Assembly (NCBI GenBank): GCA_016705695.1
Contig: JADJLA010000018.1
Span: forward strand, 62,001-126,000
Direction: 5' to 3'
Origin: Sphingobacteriaceae bacterium
Lineage (GTDB): Bacteria; Bacteroidota; Bacteroidia; B-17B0; Aurantibacillaceae
DNA: 64,000 bases
The position numbers and the translations under genes are program-made. Positions 54,004 to 62,453 of this stretch are shown here, one piece after another. The notes below the pieces were generated by a model. The model did no database searches. It saw nothing but the letters and a program-made list of their open reading frames with translations, and was not told where the DNA came from. Position 1 is the first letter of the stretch; each line of letters opens with the position of its first letter.

Positions 54004-54011
54004 TACCTTTG
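54004..54011 (+). promoter_or_regulatory. -7 box TACCTTTG of the metal cassette
   Basis: Exact TAnnTTTG, 11 bp before the ATG at 54023. A TTTTTG lies at 53974-53979, 24 bp upstream. Confidence 0.45.
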
Positions 54012-54022
54012 CAATAAGGCAC

Positions 54023-54421
54023 ATGAAACAGAAATTATATAAAACTTTATTTTTTGCTATCACATTAGTTTATGTGTTTGCAATTACTGGTGTTTGTGTT
54101 GTTTCGCATTATTGTGGAGGAGAATTAATGGAGGTTTCAGTTTTTAAAGAGCCGGAGAATTGTTGCGGAGATGAAGAAGAAGAAAATGATTGTTGTAAAA
54201 ATGAATCAGTTCACGTTTCTTTTCAAAACGATTTTACATTTAGCGCTTTTATAAAAGGGATAAAACAACCTCTCGATTTTATCAATACAAATGGTTTCAA
54301 TCAATTAAGTTATTTAAATTTTGATTATGTAAACCCGGTTAAATTAAATTCCCAAATTGAATACCCACCACCTGATTTAGTTCAGAAGGAAATGATAGCT
54401 GTTTCCAACATTCGCATTTGA
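54023..54421 (+). CDS. HYC_CC_PP-type small exported cysteine-rich protein
   Basis: A 132-residue protein with an N-terminal membrane/signal helix and three conserved features in order: HYCGGEL (about residue 30), a Cys-rich acidic segment NCCGDEEEENDCCKNES and a C-terminal YPPPDLV. These define the HYC_CC_PP-type family of Bacteroidota, often found near copper-linked receptors. Cys and His suggest metal binding outside the cytoplasm; this is inferred. First gene of a likely three-gene transcript (next start 82 bp on), with its own -7 box. Confidence 0.75.
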   Translation: MKQKLYKTLFFAITLVYVFAITGVCVVSHYCGGELMEVSVFKEPENCCGDEEEENDCCKNESVHVSFQNDFTFSAFIKGIKQPLDFINTNGFNQLSYLNFDYVNPVKLNSQIEYPPPDLVQKEMIAVSNIRI

Positions 54422-54502
54422 TTTAAATTTTAGACTTCCTGTCTGATTCTTGTTGCATGCCATAAGGCATGAACTATTATTAAGAAATTTAAATTTAAAA
54501 CC

Positions 54503-54850
54503 ATGAGAACATTAACATTAATGATGATAGGTTTATTCCTATCATTAAAAATAAGCGCGCAATCTACAATTGTAACAACTACTATTTCAGTAAAAGGAAA
54601 TTGCGGAGAATGTAAAGAACGAATTGAAAATGCCGCGGATATTAAAGGGGTAAAACTTTGTAAATGGGATGAGAAAACTAAGATCGCTTCCATTAAATAC
54701 GACTCTAAGAAAACAAACTTGGAGGCAATTGAAAAGTCAATTGCAAAGGCGGGTTACCAAACTCAAAATGAAAAGGCAAACGCGAGCGCTTATGCTAAAT
54801 TACCTAAGTGTTGTCAATACGAAGGTGGCGAATGCACCGAAAAGAAATAA
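54503..54850 (+). CDS. Secreted heavy-metal-associated (HMA) domain protein
   Basis: A 115-residue exported protein (signal peptide ending KISAQ) with an HMA fold: VKGNCGECKERIENAADIKGVKLCKWDEKTKIASIKYDSKKTNLEAIEKSIAKAGYQ. The CxxC (Cys-Gly-Glu-Cys) binds soft metals, normally Cu(I). A second cysteine-rich tail PKCCQYEGGECTEKK may add ligands. Its signal peptide places it outside the cytoplasm, unlike cytoplasmic copper chaperones. It is 14 bp upstream of the TonB-dependent receptor, so metal delivery to or from the receptor is a fair inference. Confidence 0.85.
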   Translation: MRTLTLMMIGLFLSLKISAQSTIVTTTISVKGNCGECKERIENAADIKGVKLCKWDEKTKIASIKYDSKKTNLEAIEKSIAKAGYQTQNEKANASAYAKLPKCCQYEGGECTEKK

Positions 54851-54864
54851 GGGAAACTTAATTC

Positions 54865-57108
54865 ATGAAAAAGTTACTTTTATTACTGTGTATCTGCAGT
54901 TTATCAAATAATATATCAGCTCAATTAAAAGGTAGAGTTGTAGAAAAAACAAATGATAAGAAGGAAGTGTCAGCCATTCCAGGCGTGATCGTGTATTGGC
55001 ATGGCACTTCTGTAGCTTCTACAACCGATGATAAAGGGCTTTTTAGTTTGCCAATTGTTCCTTCAACTAATAAACTGCTTGTAAGGGCAATTGGTTATGC
55101 CGCTGATACAATATTTATTAAAGACACTACAAAGTTTATTTCTATTCGATTGAAATCGGGATTGGATCTTAACGAGGTGGAAGTAGTTTACGAAACAAAA
55201 GCTACAAGTATTTCATTTCTTAATCCAATTAAGCTAGAAACTTTAAATGAAAAGTATTTAATGAAAGCTGCTTGTTGCAACTTATCGGAGAGTTTTGAAA
55301 CTAACCCAAGTGTAGATATAAGTTTTGCAGATGCAGTAAGTGGCACTAAACAAATTCAAATGTTGGGCTTATCAGGAAAGTATGCTCAAATTACTAAAGA
55401 GAATATGCCCTATATGCGTGGTTTAGCTGGTGCTTACGGTTTAAATTTTATTCCCGGTACCTGGATCCAATCTATTCAATTAAGTAAGGGAGCAGGATCA
55501 GTAGTTAATGGCTACGAGAGTTTTACCGGACAAATAAATACAGAGTTACAAAACCCGGAAACAAGCGATAAATTACATTTTAATACCTACGTGAATCAAA
55601 ATGCTAGAAATGAATACAATATAAATTTGAAGCATCGCTTTAACGAAAAATTTGCTGTGGGTTTGTTGAATCATGTAAGCTATAATCCGATCAAGCAAGA
55701 CCTAAACAATGATGGGTTTTTGGATATTCCTTCAGGTAAACAATATAATTTTTTAAATAAGTATAGTATTAATACGGGTAAAGGATTTGAGGCACAAATA
55801 GGCGGAGCCTATTTACAGGATTCAAGAGAAGGAGGGCAAACTTCTTTATCTACCTCGAATAAGATAGCTGAAGATAGCTTATATAAATTATCCATTGAAA
55901 ATAAAAAATGGGAGCTGTACAGTAAAACAGGTTACGTATTTAGGAAAAAACCTGGCACAAGTACGGGTTTACAATTGTCTTATTTAAACCACGATCAAAA
56001 AAACCGATACGGATTTTCAGAATATAAAGGTTTGCAAAAAACATTTTATGCCAATTATATTTTTCAGGGATTAATTAAAAGTTCAACACATGGTTATAAA
56101 GTTGGTGCTAGCTTTTTGAATGATAGCATCAACGAATCTTTTGCAACTTTAAAATATCAAAGGTTAGAGCAAGATATAGGAGTATTTACAGAATACGCGC
56201 TTAACATTAAAGATAGATTTAATATGGTTGCGGGTTTTAGAGCCGATTACCATAATATTTATAGATTATTTTTTACACCACGCTTGCATATTCGATATGC
56301 ATTCAATACTAATTCGATCCTGCGTTTCAGCGGAGGAAAAGCTTTAAAAACGGCTAATATTTTATCAGAGAACATGAACCTAATGCCTACTTCTCGAAAT
56401 TGGATCATTGAAACTAGCAATTTAAATACGCCATATGGTTTAAACCCCGAGATAGGTTGGAATTACGGATTAAACTATACGCATAAATTAAGTTTGAATT
56501 ATCGCGAGGCCTATTTTACAATTGATCTTTATCGTACTGATTTTAAAGATCAAATTGTTGTAGATCTTGATTTTAACCCGCAGCAGGTGTGGCTTTATAA
56601 TTTAAAAGGCGTTTCGTTCTCAAACACTGCCCAATTCGAATTCGGATGGGAAGTTAGGAAGCGGTTGAATATAAAAACGGCCTACCGCTATGTAGAAAGC
56701 AAAACAAGTTACAAAAGTGGCTTGTTGCAAGTGCCGTTAATTTCAATTCATCGAGGGTTTTTAAACTTATCGTACGAAACAAAAAACAAGCATTGGTTAA
56801 TGGACGGTACAATTCAATATAACGGCCAAAAACGATTGCCTTCAACAAAAGTTAATCCGGCAGAATATCAACGAGAAAATTATTCGCCAAATTTTTATCA
56901 ATTGCTTGGGCAAATAACTTATGTGGCAAAAATTCGCCAAGCCGATTTTCATGTGTACCTAGGAATTGAAAATGCTTTAAACTATAAACAATCGAACCCA
57001 ATTGTTTCGTCAAGCTCTGCTTATGGCCCATACTTTGATGCAAGTATGATCTGGGGCCCAATTTACGGAAGGATGCTGTATGCAGGATTGAGGTATAAGA
57101 TTAAATAG
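54865..57108 (+). CDS. TonB-dependent receptor (metal-linked)
   Basis: A 747-residue outer-membrane receptor. After a signal peptide comes a carboxypeptidase-regulatory-like domain (LKGRVVEKTNDKKEVSAIPGVIVYWHGT...), a plug beginning NEKYLMKAACCNLSESFETNPSVDISFADAVSGTKQIQMLGLSG with a Cys-Cys pair, and a 22-strand barrel ending in an aromatic-rich last strand (MLYAGLRYKIK). The ACCNLSESFE plug is typical of the receptor that accompanies HMA proteins in Bacteroidota, probably for copper. It is the last gene of the cassette. Confidence 0.88.
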   Translation: MKKLLLLLCICSLSNNISAQLKGRVVEKTNDKKEVSAIPGVIVYWHGTSVASTTDDKGLFSLPIVPSTNKLLVRAIGYAADTIFIKDTTKFISIRLKSGLDLNEVEVVYETKATSISFLNPIKLETLNEKYLMKAACCNLSESFETNPSVDISFADAVSGTKQIQMLGLSGKYAQITKENMPYMRGLAGAYGLNFIPGTWIQSIQLSKGAGSVVNGYESFTGQINTELQNPETSDKLHFNTYVNQNARNEYNINLKHRFNEKFAVGLLNHVSYNPIKQDLNNDGFLDIPSGKQYNFLNKYSINTGKGFEAQIGGAYLQDSREGGQTSLSTSNKIAEDSLYKLSIENKKWELYSKTGYVFRKKPGTSTGLQLSYLNHDQKNRYGFSEYKGLQKTFYANYIFQGLIKSSTHGYKVGASFLNDSINESFATLKYQRLEQDIGVFTEYALNIKDRFNMVAGFRADYHNIYRLFFTPRLHIRYAFNTNSILRFSGGKALKTANILSENMNLMPTSRNWIIETSNLNTPYGLNPEIGWNYGLNYTHKLSLNYREAYFTIDLYRTDFKDQIVVDLDFNPQQVWLYNLKGVSFSNTAQFEFGWEVRKRLNIKTAYRYVESKTSYKSGLLQVPLISIHRGFLNLSYETKNKHWLMDGTIQYNGQKRLPSTKVNPAEYQRENYSPNFYQLLGQITYVAKIRQADFHVYLGIENALNYKQSNPIVSSSSAYGPYFDASMIWGPIYGRMLYAGLRYKIK

Positions 57109-57136
57109 GGATATTAAATCCTGCTAGCGATCCTAC

Positions 57137-57209
57137 TTGGCAACATAGCAGCTAAGATGTTTGAAAAAGCTTTTGCTTAACCCTTAAATTAAGCTTAACA
57201 AAAAAGGTG
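57137..57209 (+). repeat. Direct repeat copy 2 (DUF4870 3' fossil)
   Basis: Matches 53767-53838 with two substitutions and one extra A. Read in frame it still encodes the DUF4870 end, LGNIAAKMFEKAFA and stop, but has no start. It closes the right side of the metal cassette. Confidence 0.85.
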
Positions 57210-57234
57210 TTTCGGTTTTCCGAGGCGCCTTTTT
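57201..57234 (+). terminator. Terminator after the TonB receptor
   Basis: A 15-bp stem (57201-57215 / 57220-57234, with three G-U pairs), TTTT loop, then GTTTTT. Its first arm begins inside the duplicated segment, but the apex and descending arm differ from the DUF4870 terminator. Confidence 0.8.
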
Positions 57235-57263
57235 GTTTTTAGCAGCAGGCGCCGCAAATTATT

Positions 57264-57391
57264 TGCCACGGAGACCCGGAGGCACGGAGAAAATTTATAA
57301 TTATTTTGGTGGCTGGACATTTTGTCCGGAAAGAAAAAACACACAATAGTGATTAAACAAAACTCCGTGTCTTGGTGCCTCCGTGGCTAAA
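57264..57391. repeat. Complete inverted-repeat element, GCCACGGAG type
   Basis: Left arm TTGCCACGGAGACCCGGAGG (from 57264) and right arm AACTCCGTGTCTTGGTGCCTCCGTGGC (57361-57387), separated by about 67 nt. Right arm is preceded by AAACAAA, as in the copies at 44780 and 63516. Confidence 0.85.
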
Positions 57392-57396
57392 ATAAA

Positions 57397-57420
57397 AAAG
57401 GCGGAACAACATCCGCCTTT
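57397..57420 (-). terminator. Terminator of the pnt operon
   Basis: Stem AAAGGCGGA / TCCGCCTTT with a 6-nt loop, 22 bp after the pntB stop on the leftward strand, followed on that strand by TTTTTATTTT. Confidence 0.85.
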
Positions 57421-57441
57421 AATTAAAATATTTTCTTTGAT

Positions 57442-58848
57442 TTAATTCTTTAAAAAACTCATTAGCTTCTCAACACTAACCTTAGCGTCGCCATAAAGCA
57501 TTTCTGAATTTGGTTTGTAGAACAAAGGATTGTCCTCGCCTGAATAACCTGCCGACATAGATCGTTTCATGATAATTACTTTTTCAGCTTTCCATACTTC
57601 AATCACGGGCATTCCGTAAATAGAACTTGCGGGATCATCTTGCGCGCTTGGATTTACAACATCGTTTGCGCCAATTACCATTACAACATCAGTTTCAGGC
57701 ATATCTTCGTTGATCTCATCCATTTCTAATACAATATCGTAAGGAACGTTTGCTTCTGCTAACAATACATTCATGTGACCCGGTAAACGGCCAGCAACCG
57801 GGTGAATAGCGAAACGTACATTTTTTCCGGCTTTGCGTAAGGTCTGAACCATTTCGTAAATTGGATACTGTGCTTTTGCAACAGCCATTCCGTAACCCGG
57901 AACAATAACAACGGATTTTGCTTCTTTTAATAAAGTAGCAACTTCATCGTGATTCAATGCGGTTACTTCACCTTCAATTGCTTTTTTCTCTCCACCTTGA
58001 GAAGAAGATGCAGTTGCATTTGCAAAAATTACAGCGAAGAAAGAACGGTTCATGGCGTGACACATGTGCATGGACAGAATTGCTCCGGAACTTCCAACCA
58101 ATGCTCCGGTAACGATCAATAAATCGTTTCCTAACATAAATCCAGCTGCAGATGCTGCCCAGCCTGAATAAGAATTCAACATAGAAACAACCACCGGCAT
58201 ATCTCCACCACCAATTGCCATTACCAATACAACTCCAATGTACGATGCAATACCTGTCATGATCAATAACGGAAGCATTCCTTCTGTTCCATGTGCTTTA
58301 CAGAATAACACACCTAAAACAGTACATGCAATTAGTAAAATCAAATTCATAGCCTGAAGTCCTTTAAATGCCCAAGGTTTAGAAGGGATCTTTCCATCTA
58401 ATTTTCCCCAAGCAACAATAGAACCTGTGAAAGTTATTGCTCCAATAAAAATCCCAATAAACACTTCCACCAAGTGAATCATGTGTGCTGCTCCAGTTAA
58501 TGCTTGAGTTTCTGGATCCAAGTAAGAGCCGAAACCAACCAATACTGCTGCTAATCCTACAAAACTATGAAGGATGGCAACTAACTGAGGCATGGAAGTC
58601 ATTTCCACTTTGCGTGCAACCATGATTCCAATTAAAGAAGCAACTGCAATGGCTCCAATAATATAAACATGCCCTTCAACGCCTTGACCTAAAACGGTTG
58701 CAATGATCGCTACGATCATACCTACAATTCCGTAGATCACTCCACGTTTTGCAGATTCTTGAGAGGCTAATCCTCCTAAACTTAAAATGAACAGGATGCT
58801 TGCAAATAAATATGCTGCTGTTTGAATTTCTTTTGCTATTTCAATCAT
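57442..58848 (-). CDS. pntB: NAD(P) transhydrogenase subunit beta
   Basis: Membrane subunit of the proton-translocating transhydrogenase, which couples NADH + NADP+ to NAD+ + NADPH with the proton gradient. About nine transmembrane helices (residues 1-270) precede the NADP-binding domain III with SVVIVPGYGMAVAKAQYPIYEMVQ, FAIHPVAGRLPGHMNVLLAEANVPYDIVLEMDEINEDM and VIGANDVVNPSAQDDPASSIYGMPVIEVWKA. 468 residues is normal. It is downstream of pntA, 73 bp apart. Confidence 0.95.
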   Translation of the reverse strand: MIEIAKEIQTAAYLFASILFILSLGGLASQESAKRGVIYGIVGMIVAIIATVLGQGVEGHVYIIGAIAVASLIGIMVARKVEMTSMPQLVAILHSFVGLAAVLVGFGSYLDPETQALTGAAHMIHLVEVFIGIFIGAITFTGSIVAWGKLDGKIPSKPWAFKGLQAMNLILLIACTVLGVLFCKAHGTEGMLPLLIMTGIASYIGVVLVMAIGGGDMPVVVSMLNSYSGWAASAAGFMLGNDLLIVTGALVGSSGAILSMHMCHAMNRSFFAVIFANATASSSQGGEKKAIEGEVTALNHDEVATLLKEAKSVVIVPGYGMAVAKAQYPIYEMVQTLRKAGKNVRFAIHPVAGRLPGHMNVLLAEANVPYDIVLEMDEINEDMPETDVVMVIGANDVVNPSAQDDPASSIYGMPVIEVWKAEKVIIMKRSMSAGYSGEDNPLFYKPNSEMLYGDAKVSVEKLMSFLKN

Positions 58849-58895
58849 AATTTCTGTTTTTCTTTTATTTCACTTTATCTAGCCGTTAGATTTCA

Positions 58896-58915
58896 TCCGC
58901 CGAAGCCTTGGCGGA
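58896..58915. repeat. Short palindrome TCCGCC-N8-GGCGGA
   Basis: A 6-bp GC-rich stem around GAAGCCTT in the pntA-pntB gap. It could pause or stabilise the transcript; its meaning is uncertain. Confidence 0.4.
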
Positions 58916-58921
58916 GGAGGG

Positions 58922-60466
58922 CTATTTTTTAAACATTTTCAACATACGGTGTGTTACAAAGAATCCACCAACAATATTAATGCTGACAATTAAAATAACA
59001 ACAACTGCTATGATGGTCACCGGATTTTTAATATCGCCTGTAGTTTGTAATAAACCCCCTACAACGATAATTCCACTGATTGCATTGGTTACAGCCATTA
59101 ATGGAGTATGCAAAGCATGTGCAACATTGGTGATCAACTGCCAACCAACAAAAATTGATAAAACAAATACTGTAAAGTGCTGAATGAATTCACTTGGTGC
59201 AAACTTCCCAACTAAGAACAACAAGCCGCCAACTACTGCCAATGTAATAACCATTGAAGTGGTTGCTTTTTTTGCCGCTGCTTCATTTGTTGCTTTTGTT
59301 TCTGCTTCTGTAGGTGGAACAACTTTTGGTTTTCCGCCTGCAGTTGGACTAACAGGAAGCGGAGCTGGAGGCCAATTGATTTTTCCATTATAAGTTACCA
59401 TTGCTCTTGACACAACAGCATCTTCCATATCAATTTTCCATTTTTCTGCTTTACCCATGTCATCTAATAAATGACATAAGTTGTTTCCGTATAATTGCGA
59501 TGCTTGATTAGGAAGCTGATTTAATTTACCAACAATAGTAACACCGCTTGGAGTTGTATATACTTCTCCATTTTTTGTATACATGCAATTACCACCAGTT
59601 GCAGCAGCTAGATCCACCACTACAGAACCAGGTTTCATTGCATCCACGTGATAATCCATCCAAAGTTTAGGAGCCGGCTTGCCTGGAATTTGAGCAGTTG
59701 TAATTACAATATCAACTTCTTTTGCTTGCTCTAAAAATAATTTCATCTCCGCTTCAATGAACTCTTTACTCATTTCTTTTGAGTAACCAGATGAAGTTGC
59801 TCCGTCTTCTTCAATTTCCACCGTTAAAAATGTTGCTCCCATCGATTCAATTTGTTCAGCAACTTCTTTTCGAGTATCAAATGCGCGAACAATAGCTCCT
59901 AATGAGTTGGCTGCTCCAATAGAAGCTAAACCGGCAACGCCTGCACCAATTACCAAAACTTTAGCAGGTTCTACTTTTCCTGCTGCAGTAATTTGTCCGT
60001 TTAAAAATCTTCCAAAATGAAAAGAGCCTTCAATAACGGCTCTGTATCCTGCAATGTTTGCCATAGATGACAACACGTCCATTTTTTGTGCTCTGGAAAT
60101 ACGAGGAATACCATCCATTGCAATGGCATTTACTTTTTTATCAGCTAATTTCTTAAGGAGATCTGGATTTTGAGCTGGCCACAAGTAACTCAATGTTACC
60201 AAACCTTCTTTCATCATATCTACTTCCTCCATCGAAGGTTCTTTAACCTTCAAAACAATATCTGATTTGCCATAAATATCGGCAGCTGTAGCAACAATCT
60301 TAGCGCCAGCTTCCTCAAATTCTTTATCAGAAAAATTTGCTTTTACACCTGCGCCTTTTTGAATTTGAACCTCAAAACCTTGCTTTAGCAATCGTTTAAC
60401 GGTTTTTGGAGTTGCAGCAACCCTTAATTCATTTGGAAATATTTCCGATGGAATACCAACTTTCAT
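58922..60466 (-). CDS. pntA: NAD(P) transhydrogenase subunit alpha
   Basis: A 514-residue alpha subunit with the NAD(H)-binding domain I fused to the membrane part, as in E. coli PntA. The N-terminal AlaDH/PNT domain (VGIPSEIFPNELRVAATPKTV) holds the Rossmann motif VLVIGAGVAGLASIGAANSLGAIVRAFDTRKEVAEQIESMGA and the mobile-loop region. A charged linker (PPTEAETKATNEAAAKK) leads to four C-terminal membrane helices. It is the first gene of the leftward pntA-pntB pair. Confidence 0.95.
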   Translation of the reverse strand: MKVGIPSEIFPNELRVAATPKTVKRLLKQGFEVQIQKGAGVKANFSDKEFEEAGAKIVATAADIYGKSDIVLKVKEPSMEEVDMMKEGLVTLSYLWPAQNPDLLKKLADKKVNAIAMDGIPRISRAQKMDVLSSMANIAGYRAVIEGSFHFGRFLNGQITAAGKVEPAKVLVIGAGVAGLASIGAANSLGAIVRAFDTRKEVAEQIESMGATFLTVEIEEDGATSSGYSKEMSKEFIEAEMKLFLEQAKEVDIVITTAQIPGKPAPKLWMDYHVDAMKPGSVVVDLAAATGGNCMYTKNGEVYTTPSGVTIVGKLNQLPNQASQLYGNNLCHLLDDMGKAEKWKIDMEDAVVSRAMVTYNGKINWPPAPLPVSPTAGGKPKVVPPTEAETKATNEAAAKKATTSMVITLAVVGGLLFLVGKFAPSEFIQHFTVFVLSIFVGWQLITNVAHALHTPLMAVTNAISGIIVVGGLLQTTGDIKNPVTIIAVVVILIVSINIVGGFFVTHRMLKMFKK

Positions 60467-60611
60467 GTGTTTCTATATTTTAATTTTTTAATGTTTCAGC
60501 CATTTTTTAATTGCATCAGAACCATGGCTAAATTCATGCGTTTTTTATTTTTGGAAAACAAATAACGAAAAAATAGGGGAGAAAGTCAAATAAAATTTAT
60601 GCTGTATTATG

Positions 60612-62384
60612 CTAGTCCTCAACAGCGTATATCTTATTAATAGCCTCCACGTTCTTTTCCTTAATTACTTTGCGTTTGAGACTAAGTTTTGGGGTTAACT
60701 CGCCTCCATCAATGGTCCACTCGGCTTTTAGGATCTCGCAGCGCTTTAGTTGCTCGTAAGGGGCAAGTGTTGTGTTCATCTGCTTAACGTGCGCGTTAAT
60801 GAATGTTTTCAATTCGGCATGTTGTGTCATGGTAATATTATCTAACCATTCGATGCTATTTTGCTTACAATACTCTTTAAAGTTTCCAAGGTTAGGAACA
60901 ATGATAGCCGATGCAAATTTTTGTCCTTCACCTACCACCATACATTGCTCAATATAACGGCATTCCTTTAATTTATTTTCAATAGCCAATGGTGCAATAT
61001 ATTTTCCGGCACTTGTTTTAAATATTTCTTTTTTACGATCGGTGATCTTTAAAAAACGTCCTTCAAATTTTCCAACATCCCCTGTGTGAAACCAACCTTC
61101 GGCATCCATTACTTCATCCGTTGCTTCTTTGTTTTTGTAATAACCCATCATCACGCTTGGGCCTTTTACTAAGATCTCTCCATCTTCCTCAGCAATTTTT
61201 ACTTCTACATTTTCAATTACTGGGCCCACACAACCAATGCGAATGTTTCCTTTTCCAAAATGATTTACGCTCACAACAACGCAAGTTTCGGTTAAACCGT
61301 AACCTTGCAATACAATAATATTAGCGCATAAAAAAATACGTTCGAGTTTTGGATTCAATGCAGCACCACCCGATGCCATTACAACCAACTTTCCGCCAAT
61401 GGCAGCTCGCCACTTAGAGTAAATTAATTTATCAGCGATCGATCTTTGTAGTTCGTAAAAAAATCCATTGGCGCCATCCACCTCGTACTTTAAAGCTAAA
61501 CGCACACTCCAATCAAACATTTTCTTTTTGAAACCGGTGAGTTTATCTCCTGCGGCAGATATTTTTTCCCATACGCGTTCAATTAACCTTGGTACCGAAA
61601 CAAATATTTGTGGTTGAACTTCTTTTAAATTATCGCCAATAGTTTCAAAGCCCTCAGCAAAATAGGTAGAGATGCCTTGTTGCAAGTATAATGTGATCAA
61701 CATACGCTCGTACACATGATTCAAAGGCAAAAAACTAAGCGACTTCCACCAACTAGCAAATGGCGCAAAATTTCGCACGCTAATCACATTTTGCACCAAA
61801 TTATGATGGGAGATCATTACCCCCTTTGGTGTTCCTGTAGTTCCAGACGTATAAAGAATGGTAAGTAAATGTTGTGGAGTAATTGTTTTTTTAATTGCAT
61901 TTACTTTTTCTAAGGCCGGGGCTTTTTTTGCAGCCTCAATAAAATCAGTAAAAAAAGTTGTGCCTCCTAATTGGTTAAAGCTAATGATATGCTTTAATCC
62001 AGGAATTTCAGACGCAATGGATGCAAGTTTTGTATAGATATTTTTATCATCTATAAATACTGCTTTTACTTCGGCGTGATTTAAAATAAATTTAAGGTCG
62101 TGGTTGCTGGCTGTTGGAAAAATTGGAACTGTAACAACACCTATCTGTTGGCAGCCATAATCGGCAAAACACCATTCTGGGCGATTGCCTGAAATAATGG
62201 CCACTTTATCATCCAAGCCCAAACCAAGGTTCAATAAACCATAGCTAACTAAGTTAACATGATTTACAAAGTCGTTACTACTATACTTTTTCCATTGTTT
62301 GTTTACCTTACCGCATAGGATATCGTCTTTTTGGTAAGTGCCTTTATGTAGGTCTAAAATATCAAATACGCGTGTAATCTCCAT
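60612..62384 (-). CDS. Long-chain fatty acid-CoA ligase (AMP-binding)
   Basis: A 590-residue acyl-CoA synthetase of the ANL superfamily, which activates fatty acids to acyl-CoA with ATP. Signature P-loop LTILYTSGTTGTPKGVMISHHNL, the YGLTETCVVVS motif, MMGYYKNKEATDEVMDAEGWFHTGDVG and the hinge DRKKEIFKTSAGKYIAPLAIENKLKE are all present; closest to the bacterial long-chain (FadD15-like) group. It is followed by a 145-bp gene-free gap (60467-60611) before pntA and is divergent from hldD. Chain-length specificity cannot be read. Confidence 0.92.
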   Translation of the reverse strand: MEITRVFDILDLHKGTYQKDDILCGKVNKQWKKYSSNDFVNHVNLVSYGLLNLGLGLDDKVAIISGNRPEWCFADYGCQQIGVVTVPIFPTASNHDLKFILNHAEVKAVFIDDKNIYTKLASIASEIPGLKHIISFNQLGGTTFFTDFIEAAKKAPALEKVNAIKKTITPQHLLTILYTSGTTGTPKGVMISHHNLVQNVISVRNFAPFASWWKSLSFLPLNHVYERMLITLYLQQGISTYFAEGFETIGDNLKEVQPQIFVSVPRLIERVWEKISAAGDKLTGFKKKMFDWSVRLALKYEVDGANGFFYELQRSIADKLIYSKWRAAIGGKLVVMASGGAALNPKLERIFLCANIIVLQGYGLTETCVVVSVNHFGKGNIRIGCVGPVIENVEVKIAEEDGEILVKGPSVMMGYYKNKEATDEVMDAEGWFHTGDVGKFEGRFLKITDRKKEIFKTSAGKYIAPLAIENKLKECRYIEQCMVVGEGQKFASAIIVPNLGNFKEYCKQNSIEWLDNITMTQHAELKTFINAHVKQMNTTLAPYEQLKRCEILKAEWTIDGGELTPKLSLKRKVIKEKNVEAINKIYAVED

Positions 62385-62441
62385 AATTCAAATAAAGCAC
62401 TAATATAAAATTTTTTGCTTTCCAACACAACAGATTTGTTT

Positions 62442-62449
62442 TATCTTTG
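62442..62449 (+). promoter_or_regulatory. -7 box TATCTTTG of hldD
   Basis: Exact TAnnTTTG ending 4 bp before the ATG at 62454. A TTTTTTG lies at 62411-62417. Start of transcription would fall at or on the ATG, so the mRNA could be leaderless. Confidence 0.45.
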
Positions 62450-62453
62450 CACC

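Larger units (their letters stand above)
57109..57441. other. Gene-free stretch with duplication, repeat and terminators
   Basis: 333 bp without a gene. It holds the second copy of the DUF4870 3' end, a strong terminator, a complete CACGGAG-type inverted-repeat element and the pnt terminator. Confidence 0.8.

Noticed and set aside
53767..57209. Cassette as a complete integrative element
   Set aside because: No integrase, recombinase or replication gene is inside; only the direct repeats and cargo are seen, so mobility is a hypothesis.
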